A stretch of 5,378 nucleotides of DNA from Candidatus Zixiibacteriota bacterium (GTDB taxonomy: Bacteria; Zixibacteria; MSB-5A5; GN15; FEB-12). The notes under the pieces are model-generated. The model was given only the letters and a program-made list of their open reading frames with translations. It made no database searches and was not told the origin of the DNA. The stretch covers positions 1-5,378 of the forward strand of contig JACRAV010000162.1 in the NCBI GenBank assembly GCA_016213305.1, written 5' to 3'. Shown here piece by piece: positions 1 to 5,357 of the stretch. Position numbers and translations under genes: made by a program. Position 1 is the stretch's first letter; the number at the start of each line of letters is the position of its first letter.

Positions 1-207
1 GCCTGGGGACGCTATTGGGCCTGGGACCCCATCGAACTGTGGTCGCTGATCAGTTGGTTGATCTACGGGATGCTGATTCATGCCCGCCTGACCCTTAAAC
101 TAAGCCCTCAGTGGTTCTGCCGGCTTGCAATTGCGGCTGTCGTTGTGGTGGCATTTGCGCTGTGGGGCGTTCATTATCTTTATGAGACAATTCACAGCTA
201 CGGTTGA
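1..207 (+). CDS. ccsA: CcsA/ResC-type cytochrome c synthase subunit, C-terminal fragment (5' end outside window)
   Basis: The open frame from base 1 encodes the last 68 residues of a polytopic membrane protein and ends in TGA. It begins with the tryptophan-rich heme-binding signature WGRYWAWDPIELW, the WWD-type motif of the CcsA/ResC/CcmF superfamily. A membrane segment follows, ending in IHAR, then a second membrane segment (about residues 41-58), and the protein closes with IHSYG, which matches the conserved histidine-containing C-terminus of CcsA. In this family CcsA works with CcsB/ResB to move heme across the cytoplasmic membrane, and external histidines hold heme while it is attached to apocytochrome c. 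The two visible histidine sites (IHAR and IHSYG) fit that role. The next gene starts inside its last codons. A nearby multiheme cytochrome supports the assignment. CcmF is less likely because of the short tail and the IHSYG ending. The N-terminal part cannot be judged. Confidence 0.93.
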   Translation, partial: AWGRYWAWDPIELWSLISWLIYGMLIHARLTLKLSPQWFCRLAIAAVVVVAFALWGVHYLYETIHSYG

Positions 208-1204
208 CCGATCAAGGACTTCAGGACGCGCCACGATTCTGTGTCTGGTGGCGCTGTCGGTGATTTGGGCCGGTTGTCAGCAAAAAGGGGAGCCGAACCG
301 CAAGGGCGGGTATCTGGCACCGCCCGAATTGATTCGGTCCGTAACCCTCATGGACGACAGGGCCACGCTGGTGCCGGTTCGATTGCAGTTATTCAAGGAC
401 ACCCTATATGTCAGCTATTTCGGGCGGGCGCGGATCGACTTGTACGATCGGGCGCTGAAACGGGTACGGACCATTACTCTGAATCGGCCGGCACCGGTCA
501 TGCCGACATCATTCTGGGTGACCGACAGCGTCATTGTCGTGATCGACCATGCCAGGGGTACGGTCATGAGTTATGATCAGCAAGGATCACTATTGGCGTC
601 GTACGACCGCATGCCCGACGGCAAGACGTCTCTTAATCCCTTCGCCGTGACAGCTTTTGGGGGGGTTATATATGCGAGTGATATCGGGCTACGGCGCGTT
701 CTTGCGATATCGATGGTCAGTGCGGAAGGTATCACAGAACCCGGTGAAATAGTACTGGCCATTCCCAGCGACTCCACTCAATTGCTTGGTTTCCCGGCGG
801 CTGTGGCGGTCACTCCGGATGGCCGCTTGCTGGTCGGTGACGCCGTGACCGGCCGTGTTGAAGTCTTCACCTGCGACGGAAGGCACGTCTATCGGTTTGA
901 CACTATACCTGCGACCCCCATAAACGGTCCGCAGGCCTTTGCGATTGACGGCGAGCGAGACCCGAGTCTTCAGGATACCAGCAAGTTCAATCCTTCCGGC
1001 GTGCAAACCTTGGGACGGATCCACATCGTTGATGCCGGGTGCGGCAAGGTGCATATGTTCAATCCTTTGGGAAAATATCTGGGCTCGTATCCGGACTCGC
1101 GGATGCAGAAGCCGTCCGGCATCGCCGTCGATACCACCAACCGAACCGTGTATATCGCCTACCCGGAAGCGCGAACTCTCCTCCTGTATCGGATACCGAG
1201 GTAG
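182..1204 (+). CDS. NHL-repeat / six-bladed beta-propeller lipoprotein
   Basis: A 340-residue predicted exported lipoprotein. The ATG at 182 lies 26 bp inside the end of ccsA. It is preferred over the TTG at 125 because it puts a normal signal peptide first: basic residues up to R16, a hydrophobic core (about 17-29), then AGC with Cys32 as the likely lipidated residue. Trp at -3 makes the lipobox slightly atypical. I see no strong Shine-Dalgarno, so translation probably depends on coupling to ccsA. The rest reads as beta-propeller repeats of the NHL type: about 72-98 (LYVSYFGRARIDLYD), 112-140, 205-240 (PAAVAVTPDGRLLVGD), 270-303 (PSGVQTLGRIHIVDAGCGK) and 310-338 (PSGIAVDTTNRTVYIAYP). Such propellers generally bind partners or polysaccharide. 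NHL proteins often sit beside multiheme cytochromes in metal-respiring bacteria, so a scaffold role in an envelope redox complex is plausible but inferred. No catalytic residues or CXXCH heme sites are present. Confidence 0.85.
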   Translation: MRQFTATVDRSRTSGRATILCLVALSVIWAGCQQKGEPNRKGGYLAPPELIRSVTLMDDRATLVPVRLQLFKDTLYVSYFGRARIDLYDRALKRVRTITLNRPAPVMPTSFWVTDSVIVVIDHARGTVMSYDQQGSLLASYDRMPDGKTSLNPFAVTAFGGVIYASDIGLRRVLAISMVSAEGITEPGEIVLAIPSDSTQLLGFPAAVAVTPDGRLLVGDAVTGRVEVFTCDGRHVYRFDTIPATPINGPQAFAIDGERDPSLQDTSKFNPSGVQTLGRIHIVDAGCGKVHMFNPLGKYLGSYPDSRMQKPSGIAVDTTNRTVYIAYPEARTLLLYRIPR

Positions 1205-1208
1205 CCGC

Positions 1209-1571
1209 ATGCGAAATATTGTACTGATGATCAGTAACTACTTTCATGATCTGGCGGTGGCGCTTCTGGCGAGCAATGTAATCGTGATATACATTCTGGG
1301 GCGGTATCTCGACGGCCAGGACTGCAAAAATGCCGTGGTTGGTGTGGTGGTGCGCAAGCTATCGCGCCTGACCTACTGGGCGCTTGCCTATGTACTGGTA
1401 GCCGGCGCAGTACGGGCCTGGTTCTTTATGGACTTCGAGTGGAATCCTGCGGTAGGCAAAGGACAGGTGGCCGCCCTGATCGTGAAACACATCCTGCTGT
1501 TTGCGATCACCACGCTGGGGATAATCGTTCATGTGCGGTACGTGAGGAAGTATGGCCAGTCAATCAGCTAA
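1209..1571 (+). CDS. small three-helix integral membrane protein, function unknown
   Basis: A 120-residue protein with three clear hydrophobic helices at about residues 11-31, 51-73 and 86-108, and a short basic C-terminus (RYVRKYG). The ATG at 1209 is 4 nt after the previous stop. A GAGGT at 1198-1202, overlapping that stop, serves as Shine-Dalgarno with good spacing. Three histidines lie at or near helix ends: H13 (NYFHDLA), H94 (IVKHILLF) and H108 (IIVHVRY). That layout resembles small b-heme or copper-type membrane proteins such as the CopD-like superfamily, but I do not recognise the family and the resemblance is only topological. Its place between an NHL lipoprotein and a BchE-like enzyme, downstream of ccsA, suggests a part in heme or electron handling at the membrane. 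Its last 20 bp overlap the next gene. The gene is secure; the function is not. Confidence 0.8.
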   Translation: MRNIVLMISNYFHDLAVALLASNVIVIYILGRYLDGQDCKNAVVGVVVRKLSRLTYWALAYVLVAGAVRAWFFMDFEWNPAVGKGQVAALIVKHILLFAITTLGIIVHVRYVRKYGQSIS

Positions 1572-3015
1572 GCGGACAATTCTGTTTGTCACGCCTCCGT
1601 ACCATTGCGGTGTCGTTGAAGTTGCCGGGTCCTGGCCGCCGCTTGGGTTACTTTTTCTGGCACAGCAAGCTCTCGAGGTCGGTTGGAATGCCGAGGTCTA
1701 CGATGCCATGACACTTCGGCATGATTTCGACGATATCCGCCGCGAACTCGGCCGCCGATCCTTCGATGTTCTGGCCACCACTGCCATCACGCCTACTTTT
1801 CCGGATGCCAACGAGTTGTGCCGTCTCGCCAAGGTGGTCAGGCCGAACTGCACGACGTTACTGGGCGGCGTGCATCCCACGTTCTGCTTCAACGAGATTC
1901 TCTCGCCCGAAAAGTCTCCGGTTGATTACATTATTGGCGGAGAAGGAGAACTGCCGCTTCGCCACTATCTCTCTCACTTCGAGGATTTGGCGGCTCGCCA
2001 TGCCACCCCCAATCTCTTCTGGCGGAACGACGGGAAGGTTCGGGTGAATCCGTTTTTGCCGCTTAATGATGACCTCGATTCGCTCGAAGCGGCCTGGCAC
2101 TTGTTGGACTGGAACACTTACCGATACCATGTCATACCGCAATCGCGCCTCGGCGCAGTCTCAACATCGCGCGGATGCAACCACGGCTGTACCTTCTGTT
2201 CCCAGCAGAAATTCTGGAACAAAATATGGCGCGGGCGGTCACCGGAATCGGTGGTGAGAGAAATGCGCCGCCTTCATGTCGATCACGGCATAAACGTATT
2301 TCTCTTTACGGACGAATATCCGACATACGACCGCGACCGGTGGGAACGCCTGCTCGACCTGATCATTGAAGCGCGACTGGATAGTTACATCCTGATCGAG
2401 ACTCGCGTCGAAGACATTGTTCGGGATGAGGATATCCTGCCGAAGTATCGCCGGGCCGGCATTATTCATGTGTATGTGGGCGCGGAAGCGACCGACCAGG
2501 CAACACTCGACCGCATCAACAAGGAGATATCATTATCGGATTCGCGCCGGGCCATCGAGCTGATTGCACGGCACGGGATGATTTCCGAGACGTCATTCGT
2601 CCTGGGGTTTCCCGAGGAGACTCCGGAGTCTATTGAGCGGACATTTCAACTCGCGCGCGAGTTCAATCCGGATTTCGCACACTTTCTGGCAATCACGCCG
2701 TGGCCGTATTCGGATTTGTTTCGCGAGATGGATCCCTATATTGAAACCCGTGATTTCCGGCTGTACAATCTGGTTGAGCCGGTAATTAAGCCTCGCGCTA
2801 TGTCTCGCCGGGAGGTTGACCGAGCGATTATTGACTGTTACGCCCGGTTTTACATGGGGAAATTCCGCGAGTATAGTACCCAGTCCGATCCGTTTCGCCG
2901 CGAGTACCTGATGACCTCGACGAAGCTGATCATGCACTCGTCGTTTCTGATCAAGAAGCTTGCCCGCCTCGGGCTCAGCCCATCGGCTCTGATGAAAGGC
3001 ATTGCCGAATTCTAG
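1552..3015 (+). CDS. BchE-like B12-binding radical SAM protein (anaerobic Mg-protoporphyrin monomethyl ester cyclase family)
   Basis: A 487-residue cytosolic protein. The N-terminal cobalamin-binding Rossmann domain (about 8-165) carries TPPYHCGVVEVAGSWPP, then TTAITPTFPDANE, LLGGVHPTF (103-111) and IIGGEGELP. The radical SAM domain starts with SRGCNHGCTFCSQQKFW. Cys209, Cys213 and Cys216 form the CX3CX2C [4Fe-4S] site. Later blocks are FTDEYPT (252-258), ETRVEDIVRDEDIL, RAGIIHVYVGAEA, LDRINKE, ITPWPYSDLF and PVIKPRAM. From memory these follow BchE closely along the whole length, including the SQ-KFW after the cluster and the ITPWP and IKP..M blocks near the end. BchE forms the isocyclic ring of bacteriochlorophyll without oxygen. 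At 487 residues this protein is somewhat shorter than typical BchE, and nothing else in the window is photosynthetic, so the real substrate may be another tetrapyrrole or an unrelated molecule. The ATG at 1552 overlaps the upstream gene by 20 bp and has GAGGAAG at 1544-1550. I withhold the symbol bchE because the substrate is unproven. Confidence 0.9.
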   Translation: MASQSAKRTILFVTPPYHCGVVEVAGSWPPLGLLFLAQQALEVGWNAEVYDAMTLRHDFDDIRRELGRRSFDVLATTAITPTFPDANELCRLAKVVRPNCTTLLGGVHPTFCFNEILSPEKSPVDYIIGGEGELPLRHYLSHFEDLAARHATPNLFWRNDGKVRVNPFLPLNDDLDSLEAAWHLLDWNTYRYHVIPQSRLGAVSTSRGCNHGCTFCSQQKFWNKIWRGRSPESVVREMRRLHVDHGINVFLFTDEYPTYDRDRWERLLDLIIEARLDSYILIETRVEDIVRDEDILPKYRRAGIIHVYVGAEATDQATLDRINKEISLSDSRRAIELIARHGMISETSFVLGFPEETPESIERTFQLAREFNPDFAHFLAITPWPYSDLFREMDPYIETRDFRLYNLVEPVIKPRAMSRREVDRAIIDCYARFYMGKFREYSTQSDPFRREYLMTSTKLIMHSSFLIKKLARLGLSPSALMKGIAEF

Positions 3016-3512
3016 AACTTGTCGGTATGGCATCCCTCGCACACATCGGAACCCTCGGCGCGCAGAAGATGCCCAAAATTCGGCAGATGCATGCTGTGGC
3101 AGGCGGAGACGCACGTAAGCGTGATGCCCGTTTTGTCCCGAAGGTCATCGCCCATAGGGTGGGATTGTCCCAAGTCGTGTCGACCGTGACACGAAGCTGT
3201 ACAGGCCCTCAGTCCATACTGTGTGGCGGCTTGCGGTGTTCCCTCGTGGGGCACGTGACACGCAGTGCAAGCGAAAGTCACATGGACACCGGACGGCGGA
3301 ATCATCTCCATATTGCTATGGCAATCGAAGCAACGAGACCGGGACGCCTCATTTGAGACGGTACCTGGTTTGCTTCCGAGTATAGGTTCGCTCCCGGTTA
3401 TGGAAGTATCGATGCCGATCACTGAGGTCGGCGACGTTTCTGCTTGCAAGGTTTCGAAGGCGAGACAGTTCGATATCGCCATCATAATGATTGCCAACCC
3501 CAATCGCTTCAT
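3012..3512 (-). CDS. secreted pentaheme c-type cytochrome, doubled-CXXCH type, with two CX3CH sites
   Basis: A 166-residue protein with a Sec signal peptide (MKR, hydrophobic core 4-19, likely cleavage after LQA at 24). A linker rich in Ser, Thr and Gly follows, then five heme-attachment motifs: CFDCH (61-65), CTACH (82-86), CTASCH (104-109), CVSACH (134-139) and CEGCH (158-162). The third and fourth have three residues between the cysteines instead of two. The block from TLTCVSACH through HLLRAEGSDVCEGCH matches the doubled-CXXCH family pattern of a heme site, a short loop, then LLR and a second site. The protein should be periplasmic or outer-surface and carry electrons. Extra histidines (H77, H89, H112, H118, H142, H148) could be distal ligands. 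The ATG at 3512 has an excellent GGGGGG Shine-Dalgarno six bases upstream. The gene converges on the BchE-like gene with a 4-bp overlap. The nearby ccsA would supply its maturation. Confidence 0.93.
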   Translation of the reverse strand: MKRLGLAIIMMAISNCLAFETLQAETSPTSVIGIDTSITGSEPILGSKPGTVSNEASRSRCFDCHSNMEMIPPSGVHVTFACTACHVPHEGTPQAATQYGLRACTASCHGRHDLGQSHPMGDDLRDKTGITLTCVSACHSMHLPNFGHLLRAEGSDVCEGCHTDKF

Positions 3513-3518
3513 TTGTTT

Positions 3519-3524
3519 CCCCCC
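3519..3524 (-). promoter_or_regulatory. strong G-rich ribosome binding site of the pentaheme cytochrome
   Basis: On the - strand GGGGGG is followed by AAACAA and then ATG. This gives a six-base spacing and fixes the start codon at 3512, just before the signal peptide. It is the clearest Shine-Dalgarno in the window, consistent with efficient synthesis of the cytochrome. Confidence 0.6.
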
Positions 3525-3529
3525 GTCGA

Positions 3530-3543
3530 ATAGAGTGCTCTAT
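3530..3543. promoter_or_regulatory. 14-bp dyad upstream of the cytochrome gene (operator-like or small hairpin)
   Basis: ATAGAG-TG-CTCTAT is a perfect six-base inverted repeat around a two-base centre. It lies 17 bp upstream of the cytochrome start codon, just before its ribosome binding site. That position suits a repressor site or an RNA hairpin affecting translation. No regulator can be named, and a six-base dyad can occur by chance. Confidence 0.35.
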
Positions 3544-3614
3544 CTTTACCCCTGCCTGTGCGCCCTTCCCATGCTGGGCGGATCGCCGGCGTTTCAACTG
3601 TTTCACAGGTAAAG
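3544..3614 (-). promoter_or_regulatory. foldable 5' leader of the cytochrome gene (possible structured RNA)
   Basis: In the - strand transcript the two ends pair over 11 bp: CTTTA (3614-3610) with TAAAG (3548-3544), and CCTGTG (3609-3604) with CACAGG (3560-3555). A six-base bulge (3554-3549) interrupts one side. Inside, CGCCC (3580-3576) and GGGCG (3565-3561) close a second hairpin stacked directly on the outer stem. CGCCGGCG (3591-3584) is a further self-complementary block. I tried cyclic di-GMP (GEMM-I) and cobalamin riboswitch patterns by eye and neither fits. The stems are real complementarities; that they work as an RNA switch is inference. Confidence 0.3.
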
Positions 3615-3827
3615 AGCAACCAACGTGCACGATCCGCCGCCCGCCATAACGTATTGACTGGCAACGGGTTGTGTGATCTCTTGGAGTTGTGGCAGAGGTC
3701 CGAATTCCAAGAACCGTTGAAAGCATCCCATAAATCGAGGTCGCCGCGCCACCGGGCAATCGGATGGAGCGAAAGCATCCTCAGCGGCGACAAGGAAGGT
3801 AGTGCGCTTTAGTCAGCCGGTTCTCGT
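3615..3827. other. intergenic stretch with no recognised gene
   Basis: This stretch lies between the cytochrome leader and the end of the PEGA gene. Open frames on both strands cross it, but none has a recognisable domain, signal peptide or convincing ribosome binding site. The only pattern I see is a 10-bp direct repeat, GAAAGCATCC, at 3719-3728 and 3771-3780. A promoter for the cytochrome gene should lie here or in the leader, but I found no convincing -35/-10 pair on the - strand. No clear terminator for the PEGA gene is visible either. Confidence 0.5.
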
Positions 3828-4670
3828 TCAGGGGTATTTCAGGACGTTGACGAGACCGCGGCTCTTATTTTCCCTGTCCCACCGGATTTTTCGTTCGCGG
3901 TTGGCAATCTGCACCTTGCGGTCCACTTCCCGATTATGCAACAGGGCGGTGTTATTGTCCCGGTTAATTCTCTCATTCTTCGCGCGGATACTCGATCGCT
4001 GGTGGCCGGAAAGCACCTTGCCGGCGACAAAACAGCCGACCGAGAGCACGGCCCCCGAAATAATGAGAACATTGCTCTCTTTCCGATAGGTGTCACCGCC
4101 GAGAACTTTGGTGATAACACCCTGCCCGAACGGGAAAACCATGAACATCTCGGTGGCATTCGCGTAAGACTTCATTCTTTGATCCGCGGCCGCGGAATCA
4201 AGTACGATCTGAATGGGCAAAAACGCCAGGCCGATGGATTCGGCTACAATCAATGGCGGAGCTTCGGTTCGAAGAATGAACGTTAATGATACGCTGTCGG
4301 CGTTTCCACATCGTAACTCGTACGAAAGCGGTTCGTACCCGTCTGCCTGGACCCGTATGTCGTGCTTCTTCCCCGTGAGGATGAGTCTGGTTGGCAACTG
4401 TATGCCGGAATCATAGCCGTCCACAATTGCCATGGCTCTTTCCGGATCGGCCGATATGATTATGGGGATCGCGGGGCAGGAATCACCAACCAGGCTGTCG
4501 ATCGGGCGAATTTCACCGGTGTCTGGTACCTGGGACGGAAGTGACTGCGACTGGCCGTGACCGTTCTGAAAAGCCATGAGACTCAGCAGGAGAGCCGGTA
4601 CCAGCCGGAAAGTGATATCCAATGACGGCAACTTTGGGGAAGTGTTCGATGATGAACCGACGGATCTCAT
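3828..4670 (-). CDS. PEGA-domain envelope protein with signal peptide and internal membrane helix
   Basis: A 280-residue protein when started at the ATG at 4670. A hydrophobic signal segment (about 20-36) is followed by a Gln/Ser/Pro-rich linker. Residues about 72-114 form a PEGA domain: ISADPERAMAIVDG, then a G-x-x-x-P turn, LTGKKHDIRVQADGYEP. PEGA domains are small beta modules found outside the membrane, often in surface or wall-associated proteins. Cys65 and Cys121 flank the domain and might form a disulfide. A moderately hydrophobic stretch (139-157) and a clear membrane helix (199-220) follow, then a strongly charged tail of about 58 residues with many Arg, Lys and Asn. The frame stays open upstream to a TTG at 4841, but that extension (57 residues) shows no domain or signal, so I reject it. 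No Shine-Dalgarno precedes 4670. The precise role is unknown. Confidence 0.75.
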   Translation of the reverse strand: MRSVGSSSNTSPKLPSLDITFRLVPALLLSLMAFQNGHGQSQSLPSQVPDTGEIRPIDSLVGDSCPAIPIIISADPERAMAIVDGYDSGIQLPTRLILTGKKHDIRVQADGYEPLSYELRCGNADSVSLTFILRTEAPPLIVAESIGLAFLPIQIVLDSAAADQRMKSYANATEMFMVFPFGQGVITKVLGGDTYRKESNVLIISGAVLSVGCFVAGKVLSGHQRSSIRAKNERINRDNNTALLHNREVDRKVQIANRERKIRWDRENKSRGLVNVLKYP

Positions 4671-4676
4671 GGAGAA

Positions 4677-4705
4677 AAGATAACATGCCGGAGGTCTCGA
4701 TGCAA
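4677..4705 (-). promoter_or_regulatory. candidate promoter giving a leaderless PEGA-gene transcript
   Basis: On the - strand, TTGCAT (4705-4700) and TATCTT (4682-4677) are separated by exactly 17 bp. TG sits one base before the second element (TGTTATCTT), an extended -10. Only six bases (TTCTCC) separate it from the ATG at 4670, the spacing expected if transcription begins at the start codon. The -35 match is weak (3 of 6). The missing Shine-Dalgarno is consistent with leaderless translation. Confidence 0.3.
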
Positions 4706-4857
4706 TATCGTGGATAACCTTGTATTTGGGCCTGGCCGCGGGATTGCCTCGCGAGCTACACTGGTCGCTCATGCTTTGTTTTCGATTGCAATGGGTTCGA
4801 AGGCCTTTTGCGTCCTTGGGTAGAGTATTGCCAGGGTCCAAGCTATGTGAACTATTG

Positions 4858-5210
4858 TCATGCGCCTAACGCTTCTTTACGGTTGGCTATTATGGCCATG
4901 GTGGATTGGACGGAGGCGGTCAAGACGAATACCTGTGGATTCTGATTGTGCGAGGTAATGTAGCTGTTGACGGCTTTGATCAGTTCTTTGACGTTGTTAA
5001 ACAATCCCCGACGCATTTGCTTCGACGCGATTTCGGCACATCATCTCTCCACCATGTTCGCCCAGGAACTGGAGGTGGAAATAAAGTGCAGGACAATCCG
5101 AAAATGACGCCCTAGCCATTGCCCTCGCACCTTCGCACAAAGTCTAGCGCATGTTAAGAACGCGGCTTGTTTGCTGTGTCATGCAGGGTACCATAGAGAC
5201 TCAAGTACCC
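4858..5210 (-). pseudogene. decayed IS630-family (DDE) transposase remnant, C-terminal half
   Basis: Reading the - strand gives transposase-like protein in pieces. From 5139 down to the TGA at 4860-4858 one frame reads AKVRGQWLGRHFRIVLHF, STSSSWANMVER, then an in-frame TGA (5043-5041), then CAEIASKQMRRG, VKELIKAVNSYITSHNQNP and FVWTAS. IS630 transposases carry the equivalents HFTPTSSSW, the catalytic Glu in VERW, RRG, KEL and KPFVWT. The internal stop falls exactly where the invariant Trp of VERW (TGG) would be, so a single base change explains it. A second frame (5210-5142) gives GYLSLYGTLHDTANK, like the family's GTLSLFAAL-TATGK, then a TAA and HALD, which may be the LDN block. Compared with intact relatives roughly 35 residues between these blocks are missing and the frame shifts near 5140. 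The element is inactive. The family is assigned from remembered motifs. Confidence 0.8.
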
Positions 5211-5215
5211 GTCCA

Positions 5216-5357
5216 AGGTTCCAATTTCAGGGCCATACCTGTGCGACTTTGGTGTGATCGGAGGCGGCATTTCAGAGTTTTGTTAGCAAAACACTAAGGC
5301 CGTAGGTCTCATTAGTCTTTGATGTGGCTGTAACTGATTGTAGTGCAGTCGAAATTA
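5216..5357. other. intergenic DNA between transposase remnant and tRNA, possibly further transposase debris
   Basis: No gene is visible. On the - strand, 5251 to about 5207 in a third frame reads SRTGMALKLEP, which could be a worn piece of the same transposase just upstream of the GYLSLYG block, but the match is too weak to include. A small AT-rich hairpin at 5277-5292 is listed separately. Confidence 0.35.
5277..5292. terminator. small hairpin downstream of the tRNA, possible weak terminator
   Basis: GTTTTG-TTAG-CAAAAC is a perfect six-base stem with a four-base loop, lying 65 bp past the tRNA 3' end in the tRNA's direction. It could help end the tRNA transcript. The stem is AT-rich and no U-run longer than four follows, so it would be a weak terminator at best. 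Confidence 0.25.

Noticed and set aside
125..181. N-terminal extension of the NHL lipoprotein from a TTG at 125
   Set aside because: It overlaps ccsA by 83 bp and puts an extra hydrophobic stretch ahead of a complete lipoprotein signal peptide; the ATG at 182 explains the signal better.
689..1210. 173-residue open frame on the - strand antisense to the NHL gene
   Set aside because: It is fully covered by the NHL lipoprotein frame, with low-complexity Arg-rich translation and no recognisable domain.
2593..3114. 173-residue open frame on the - strand antisense to the BchE-like gene
   Set aside because: It lies almost wholly over the radical SAM gene and the cytochrome end, and its translation is Arg-rich with no motif; it is a shadow.
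3513..3614. Cyclic di-GMP (GEMM-I) or cobalamin riboswitch before the cytochrome
   Set aside because: CGCACAGG resembles a GEMM fragment, but the GCAAAGCC block and second helix are absent and the space to the start codon is too short; no cobalamin box is seen.
3719..3780. 10-bp direct repeat GAAAGCATCC
   Set aside because: Only two copies, 52 bp apart, with no flanking structure; chance is a sufficient explanation.
3509..3793. 94-residue - strand open frame across the intergenic region
   Set aside because: No domain, signal or ribosome binding site; it overlaps the cytochrome leader and start, and an untranslated leader fits better.
4671..4841. N-terminal extension of the PEGA protein from a TTG at 4841
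   Set aside because: The 57 extra residues lack any domain or ribosome binding site and would bury the signal peptide.
4906..5115. 69-residue + strand open frame
   Set aside because: It is the antisense of the transposase remnant, which has clear family motifs on the - strand.
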